Assembly: GCA_002354655.1 (NCBI GenBank)
Contig: DELY01000003.1
Span: forward strand, 286,022-350,021
Direction of reading: 5' to 3'
Source: Pseudomonas sp. UBA2684
Lineage (GTDB): Bacteria > Pseudomonadota > Gammaproteobacteria > Pseudomonadales > Pseudomonadaceae
DNA: 64,000 bases
Shown piece by piece: positions 57,610 to 64,000 of the stretch (positions within the stretch are counted from its first letter, which is position 1; each line of letters starts with the position of its first letter). Below the pieces are notes generated by a model. It was not told where the DNA came from. It saw only the letters and a program-made list of their open reading frames with translations, and did no database searches. A program made the translations under genes and the position numbers.

Positions 57610-60600
57610 TCAACTGAGCATAAACAGTGCGGTGCCGCTGAATTGTGCGGCGAACTGGTGGGCGGGCATCGGTCGGCCGAGCAAGTAACCCTGTACTTCG
57701 TCGCAGTCGTGCATGCGCAGGAAGTCCAGCTGCGCTTGGGTTTCCACGCCTTCGGCAATCACCGCGAGGTTCAGGCTGTGCGCCATGGCGATGATGGCGC
57801 GGGCGATCTGCCCGTCCTGCTCGCCTTGCGGCAGGCCGTCGACGAAGCTGCGGTCGATCTTCAGCACATCGATGGGGAACTGCTTGAGGTAGTTCAGCGA
57901 CGAATAGCCGGTGCCGAAGTCATCGATGGCGATGCACAGGCCCAGGCGTTTGAGGTCGGCGAGGGTTTGCAGGGCGCTGGCGACGTCCTGCATCAGAATG
58001 CTTTCGGTCAGCTCCAGCTCCAGACAGGCCGGTGGCGTGCGATTCTCCGCGAGAATCTTGGCGATGCGTTGATCCAGCGCGCCTTCGGCAAATTGCCGGG
58101 CCGAGAGGTTGACCGAGATCTTCGGCACGCGGATTTTCGCTGCGTGCCAGCTGTTCAACTGCCGGCAGGCTTCCGCCAGTACCCAGTCGCCGACCTGCAC
58201 CACCAGGCCCAGCTCTTCCAGTACCGGAATAAAGTCGTTCGGCGGCACCAGGCCGCGCTGTGGGTGTTGCCAGCGCAACAGCGCTTCCACGCCGGTCAGG
58301 CGTTTGCCGTCTCCGGAGAACTGCGGCTGGTAATACAGCACGAATTCGCCTTGTTCGAGGGCATGGCGCAAGTCGCTTTCCAGCTCCAGGCGCTCCAGGG
58401 CGCTGGCGTTCATCGCCGCCTGGTAAAACTGGAAGTTGTTCTTGCCGCGCTCTTTGGCGTGGTACATCGCCGTGTCGGCGTTTTTCATCAGTTGGCTCAG
58501 TTCGTTGCCGTCCTGCGGGCTCAGGGCGATGCCGATACTGGCGGTGACGAAAAACTCGCGGCCTTCGAGGACGAACGGCCGGGCCAGGCTGGAGAGGATC
58601 TGTTCGGCGACGTGGATGGCCCGGTTCAGCGCGCCCTGGCGGCTGCTGCGCGATTGCAGGAGCAGGGTGAATTCGTCGCCGCCCATGCGCGCCACGGTGT
58701 CGTCGCCATCGACGCAGGCGGCCAGGCGGATCGCCACGTCCTTGAGCATGCGGTCGCCGGCGGCGTGGCCGAGCGAGTCGTTGATCGGCTTGAAGCGGTC
58801 GAGGTCGAGGAACATCAGCACCACCCATTCCTGATGCCGTTCGGCATGCTGCAGGGCGGTGTGCAGGCGATCCTGGAACAAGGTGCGGTTGGGCAGTTGA
58901 GTCAGGGCGTCGTAGTAGGCCAGGCGGTGGATGCGCTGTTCGCTGGCCTTGCGTTCGCTGATATCGCTGAAGAAGCACACATAACTGACCAAGTCGCCTT
59001 CTTCGTCCTGCACTGCGGTGATCCCGACCCAGGCCGGGAAGCTCTCGCCGTCGCGGCGTTTCAGCCACACCTCACCCTCCCAACTGCCGCGCTGGTTGAG
59101 CTGGCCCAGGATGTAGTGCAGGTGACTGGCCTGCTGGCGGTCGGCGGTGAGCATGCCGGGCAACTGGTCGAGCACCTGCGCCGAGCTATAGCCGCTGACC
59201 CGGCTGAACGCCTTGTTGACCTGGACGATGTAACCGGCCGGGTCGGTAACCAGAATCGCTGCGGTGGAGTGCTCGAATACCGTGGCGGCCATGCGCAGGT
59301 CTTTTTCCGCCCGGCGTTGCTGGCCGATGTCGCGGCCAACGCCGAGCAGGCCTTCGAAGCGGCCGTTTTCGTCCCACATCGGCACCAGGCGCAGCTCCAC
59401 CGGAATCTTCCGGCCGTCGGCGCGCAGGCAGTCGAAGACGAACAGCTGTGGCTGGAATTGGCTGCGCAGTTCGCTCATCCGCTGTGGGTCGCCCAGCGCG
59501 CTGCGCACCCGCTCCAGCAGCACATAAAGGCCGGCCAGCTGCTGCGGGTTGGTGGCCAGGCTGGTAAAGCTGTTGGCCAGCACCCATTCCGCTTCGTAGC
59601 CGAGTACCGGCGTCACCGAGGGGCTGACGTAGTTGAGTCGGAGGGTGTCGTTGGTCGAGAAGATCACGTCGCTGATGCTTTCTGCGAGCAAGCGGTAACG
59701 CTGCTCGCTGTCGCGCAAAGATTCGCTGCGGGCAATTTGTTCGGTGATGTCCTTGGCCACGCCGATCAGCCGGCTGACGCGGCCATTGTGGTCGCGCGCC
59801 AGGGCCTGTTCGCGAATGCTGAACGAGCGCCAGGTGCCGTCGCGTTGCCGCCAGCGCAGTACCGATTCGAGCAGCAGGCCGTCGCCGACCACCTTCTGCA
59901 GGTTGCGGATGCGCCAGTAGTAGTCGCTGTCGTCCGGGTGCAGGATGCGCTCCCAGAAATGCTCGCCCATGTCCTTCAGCTCGGCCGCGCTGTAACCCAG
60001 CTGCAGGCCCAGGTGGTGGTTGCTGAACAGCACGCGCTGGTTGCTCAGGTCGTGCACATACAGGGTGTCGGGTACGGCGCGCACCACATCCGACCAGAAG
60101 CGCTCGCGCTCGATCAGCGAGAGTTCGATGCGTTTGCGGCTGGTGATGTCGCTGATGCTCAGGGTCACCGCGTTCAGGTCTTGCGGGCTGTCCGGCAGGC
60201 GCAATACCAGCCACAGGTGACGCTCTTGACCTTGTGGTGTGCTGATCTGGCTTTCCAGTTCGAGCTGGCCGCCGCCCTCCAGCAGTGCGCCGAGCAACTG
60301 CACGCGGAAGCCGCCGGGGCGCAGCGGGCCGCTGTCGATCAGGTGCTGCCAGGCCTGCTCGGTAGAGTCGACACCGAGCAGGCGCAGGGCCACCTGGTTG
60401 GTTTCGGTGAACCGCAGCCGCTGCAGCAGCTCGTCGTGCCGCTGCGGGTGCTCGTGCAGCCAACGCGTCAGGCTGGCGCTGTCGCGCAGCTGTTGGGCTT
60501 GCAGGTACTGGTGCAGGCCGGCCAGGTCGAGCACGCAGAGCGCCGTGCCGGTGCCCTCGAAGATGTCCTGATAGCGCCGCCGGGTTTCCTGCAAGACGCG

Positions 60601-61854
60601 GGTGGCGTGCTGTTCCTCGGTGACATCGCGCAGCACCCAGACGAACCCTAGGCGTTTCGACTCGTCGCCCAGCTCGCTGCGGGTGATGTCGAACAGCCGG
60701 GTCATGCCGTCCTGCTGGATTTCCACCAGGTCCGGGCCAAGGTCGCTGTGGAAGGTGGTGCCGTGCAGCAACAGCGGGTCGAGGCGCGGCAACAGCTCCA
60801 GCAGGTGCCAGTTCGGCGCGTCATTGCTGCGCAGGCCAAACAGCTCTTCGGCCTGCGGGTTGAGGTAGCGCAATTGGCCGTTGTTGTCGGTGACCAGCAC
60901 CCGTTCTTCGATGGCGCCCAACGCACTGGCGGCCTGGTGCAGCGAGCGGCGCGAAGCGGCATTCAGTTCATGCAGGGTGCTCTGCTCGCGCAGCAACCGA
61001 TACAGGGCGAATAAGGTGAGCAGGGTGCACAGGGTGAACAGCAGGAACTTGCCAGCCAGCTCCGGAAGGAGTTGGGCGCGCACTTTGCGTTCGTTGAACA
61101 GCGCGCGCAGTTGCCAGTCACTGCCACGCAGCGGGGTGAGCAGAATGCTCTGCGCCAGCTCTTCGGCGGTAACGGGCGGGAAGATCGGGCTCGGTGTGCC
61201 CCGCTGATCCTGCTGGCTGGCGATCACCCGCTGCGCCAGGCGGTCTTCCAGCAGCCACTGGTGCGTGCTCTGGTGGTGCTCTTGCAGCCAGCTGCGCAGG
61301 GCTTGGGTGGTCAGGCGTAACGCCCAGTAACCACTCGCGCCGCTGCCCTCGGTGTGCCGCAGCAACAGGTAGATCTGCCCGCCATCGCGGGCGCTGAAGG
61401 CATAACGATAGGCTTCGCCATGACTGCGCTGAAACAGGCTGGCCAGGTACAGCGCATCATCCCCTCGCTCTTCGCTGTCGGCGACGATGCCGCCGCGCGG
61501 GCCCAGCCAGGCCAGGCTGCGCAGGGTGGGGAAGACCGCACGCAGGTTGTGCAGTTGCTCCGCACTGGGGGTTGCCGACGGCTGTGCGGCGCTCTGCCGG
61601 AGCATCGCCAGCCCGGCGCGGGCTTTGAGCTCCATGCTCAGGCTCAGGTGATTGGCCAGTTGCGCGTTGAATTCGTGATTGAGCTGGCGCTGGTTGTCCT
61701 GCAACTGGCGCGATTCCAGCTGTAATTGCCAGAGCAATAGCACCAGCATGCCCAGCACCAGCGCGACCAGGGCGCCTTTGATCGAGCCGCGTAAAGGCGC
61801 GGCCAGCGGTTCGCCGGGAGCGCGCGGTAACGAGGACGGTGTGGGTGTTGGCAC
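57610..61854 (-). CDS. morA: MorA-type membrane sensor with PAS, GGDEF and EAL domains
   Basis: The 1414-residue protein is close to the length I recall for MorA (about 1415). Two membrane helices (about residues 28-47 and 272-292) enclose a periplasmic sensor of some 225 residues. Several PAS/PAC units follow (about 320-970). Then comes a GGDEF domain with intact MGGDEFTLL near 1058 and an EAL domain with VEALLRW near 1188, IDDFGTGYSSLNYL and AEGVETQAQ. Both enzyme activities look possible. MorA is known to control flagella and biofilm in Pseudomonas. The neighbour glyA supports the call. Confidence 0.93.
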   Translation of the reverse strand: MPTPTPSSLPRAPGEPLAAPLRGSIKGALVALVLGMLVLLLWQLQLESRQLQDNQRQLNHEFNAQLANHLSLSMELKARAGLAMLRQSAAQPSATPSAEQLHNLRAVFPTLRSLAWLGPRGGIVADSEERGDDALYLASLFQRSHGEAYRYAFSARDGGQIYLLLRHTEGSGASGYWALRLTTQALRSWLQEHHQSTHQWLLEDRLAQRVIASQQDQRGTPSPIFPPVTAEELAQSILLTPLRGSDWQLRALFNERKVRAQLLPELAGKFLLFTLCTLLTLFALYRLLREQSTLHELNAASRRSLHQAASALGAIEERVLVTDNNGQLRYLNPQAEELFGLRSNDAPNWHLLELLPRLDPLLLHGTTFHSDLGPDLVEIQQDGMTRLFDITRSELGDESKRLGFVWVLRDVTEEQHATRVLQETRRRYQDIFEGTGTALCVLDLAGLHQYLQAQQLRDSASLTRWLHEHPQRHDELLQRLRFTETNQVALRLLGVDSTEQAWQHLIDSGPLRPGGFRVQLLGALLEGGGQLELESQISTPQGQERHLWLVLRLPDSPQDLNAVTLSISDITSRKRIELSLIERERFWSDVVRAVPDTLYVHDLSNQRVLFSNHHLGLQLGYSAAELKDMGEHFWERILHPDDSDYYWRIRNLQKVVGDGLLLESVLRWRQRDGTWRSFSIREQALARDHNGRVSRLIGVAKDITEQIARSESLRDSEQRYRLLAESISDVIFSTNDTLRLNYVSPSVTPVLGYEAEWVLANSFTSLATNPQQLAGLYVLLERVRSALGDPQRMSELRSQFQPQLFVFDCLRADGRKIPVELRLVPMWDENGRFEGLLGVGRDIGQQRRAEKDLRMAATVFEHSTAAILVTDPAGYIVQVNKAFSRVSGYSSAQVLDQLPGMLTADRQQASHLHYILGQLNQRGSWEGEVWLKRRDGESFPAWVGITAVQDEEGDLVSYVCFFSDISERKASEQRIHRLAYYDALTQLPNRTLFQDRLHTALQHAERHQEWVVLMFLDLDRFKPINDSLGHAAGDRMLKDVAIRLAACVDGDDTVARMGGDEFTLLLQSRSSRQGALNRAIHVAEQILSSLARPFVLEGREFFVTASIGIALSPQDGNELSQLMKNADTAMYHAKERGKNNFQFYQAAMNASALERLELESDLRHALEQGEFVLYYQPQFSGDGKRLTGVEALLRWQHPQRGLVPPNDFIPVLEELGLVVQVGDWVLAEACRQLNSWHAAKIRVPKISVNLSARQFAEGALDQRIAKILAENRTPPACLELELTESILMQDVASALQTLADLKRLGLCIAIDDFGTGYSSLNYLKQFPIDVLKIDRSFVDGLPQGEQDGQIARAIIAMAHSLNLAVIAEGVETQAQLDFLRMHDCDEVQGYLLGRPMPAHQFAAQFSGTALFMLS

Positions 61855-62168
61855 TGATGAAAATCCTGCAGCTACGGCTTAGGAAAAGCAGGCGGCGCGA
61901 TGCGTATGTCTGGGGCGGGCATACGCGGGGCGGCTAGCATGCCATAACTGTGGCGAAGTGCCAGTGCAGCCGACGAGCGTCGTTTGCCCTGCACCGCGCA
62001 TTCCGGTAGCTTTGCCGCACGCGCGCGGAAGCTGTCTGTGCTTTCAGCCAGCGGGCGTCTGCTGTTGCGGCGTTCGTGCGCCTGGCAGGCACCGTCAGCC
62101 CAGCTCGGGTTTGCAGCACGAGAGCCTCCAGCCATTTCCAGTTCCCTGTCATAGAACCAAGGTTATCC
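61855..62168. other. Divergent promoter region between morA and ettA
   Basis: 314 bp, no gene seen. Open frames here are short and compositionally unlike genes. It should contain promoters for both morA (leftward) and ettA (rightward); no confident -35/-10 or regulator site was recognised. Confidence 0.45.
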
Positions 62169-63833
<1,665 letters not shown>

Positions 63834-63911
63834 GCTGGGTAGCGCGAAGCGCAACCCGGCAATGAAAAAGGCTATGTCCCAGTTACGTGTTGCAGGAGAA
63901 ACCGCGCTTTT

Positions 63912-63979
63912 GTGGGAGCGGATTTATCCGCAAAAATCTTTGAAAACTGAAGATCTTTCGCGGCTAAAGCCGCTCCCAC
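63912..63979. repeat. REP-like inverted repeat pair downstream of ettA
   Basis: GTGGGAGCGGATTTATCCGC and, inverted, GCGGCTAAAGCCGCTCCCAC flank a 28-base AT-rich middle. This is the classic Pseudomonas REP doublet. The window ends soon after and no further gene is seen from 63834 to 64000. Confidence 0.82.
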
Positions 63980-64000
63980 GTGACGGCGCTCTGCATCAAC

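Noticed and set aside
57595-60651. 1018-residue open frame on the plus strand opposite morA
   Set aside because: It is antisense to a protein with clear GGDEF and EAL motifs, and has the His/Gln/Ala-rich make-up of a shadow frame in high-GC DNA.

Overview
The window is high-GC gammaproteobacterial DNA that fits Pseudomonas. The evidence is a Pseudomonas-type CdiA signal sequence, a glyA-morA neighbourhood with radA, a MapZ-type PilZ gene and mscL (an order recalled from P. aeruginosa), a cioAB operon with an Anr-like box, and REP-type repeats. Species cannot be set from sequence reading alone.

Region 1 (1-15.7 kb) is accessory DNA built around contact-dependent inhibition (CDI). It opens inside a very large cdiA. 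This gene ends in a variable toxin tail that overlaps a small membrane-protein gene, the probable immunity gene. Downstream lie a DDE transposase gene, a brnT/brnA toxin-antitoxin pair, and a second cdiA-like gene. That second gene keeps a CdiA signal sequence but lacks the whole secretion and filament region, and it carries a different toxin tail and immunity gene. A third, start-less toxin-tail fragment with its own immunity gene follows. Then come a decayed second transposase copy, a toxin-antitoxin pair with a broken toxin, and an IS3 remnant. Toxin tails and immunity genes are visibly poorer in G+C than their surroundings.

Region 2 (15.7-29.1 kb) holds a three-gene CsgG / DUF4810 / DUF799 lipoprotein operon and two chemoreceptors (Cache-type and HBM-type). 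It also has a diguanylate cyclase, an SdiA-regulated-type protein, a small transporter, a GNAT acetyltransferase, two paralogous DUF4136 lipoproteins, cmoM, a MazG-like pyrophosphohydrolase and a MaoC-like hydratase.

Region 3 (29.1-44.1 kb) starts with an AraC regulator, a long FabG reductase and a FadI-like thiolase. With the MaoC protein these form a scattered acyl-chain module. Next are ada, a RIO kinase, a zinc peptidase, a DUF411 protein, a haem-motif secreted protein, trmA, an NCS2 permease, yajL and an MFS transporter.

Region 4 (44.1-64 kb) is core genome. It includes cioAB with a distal DUF2474 mini-gene, rlmG, fpr, a TerC/CBS/CorC protein, mscL, an EAL phosphodiesterase, a YdcH-like protein, radA, mapZ, a DUF3015 protein, glyA, morA and ettA. 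Cyclic-di-GMP is a recurring theme. The window has one GGEEF cyclase, one EAL phosphodiesterase, one GGDEF-EAL hybrid (MorA) and one PilZ receptor (MapZ). MapZ is known in P. aeruginosa to act on the chemotaxis methyltransferase, and two chemoreceptors are also encoded here. No tRNA, rRNA or CRISPR array was seen.
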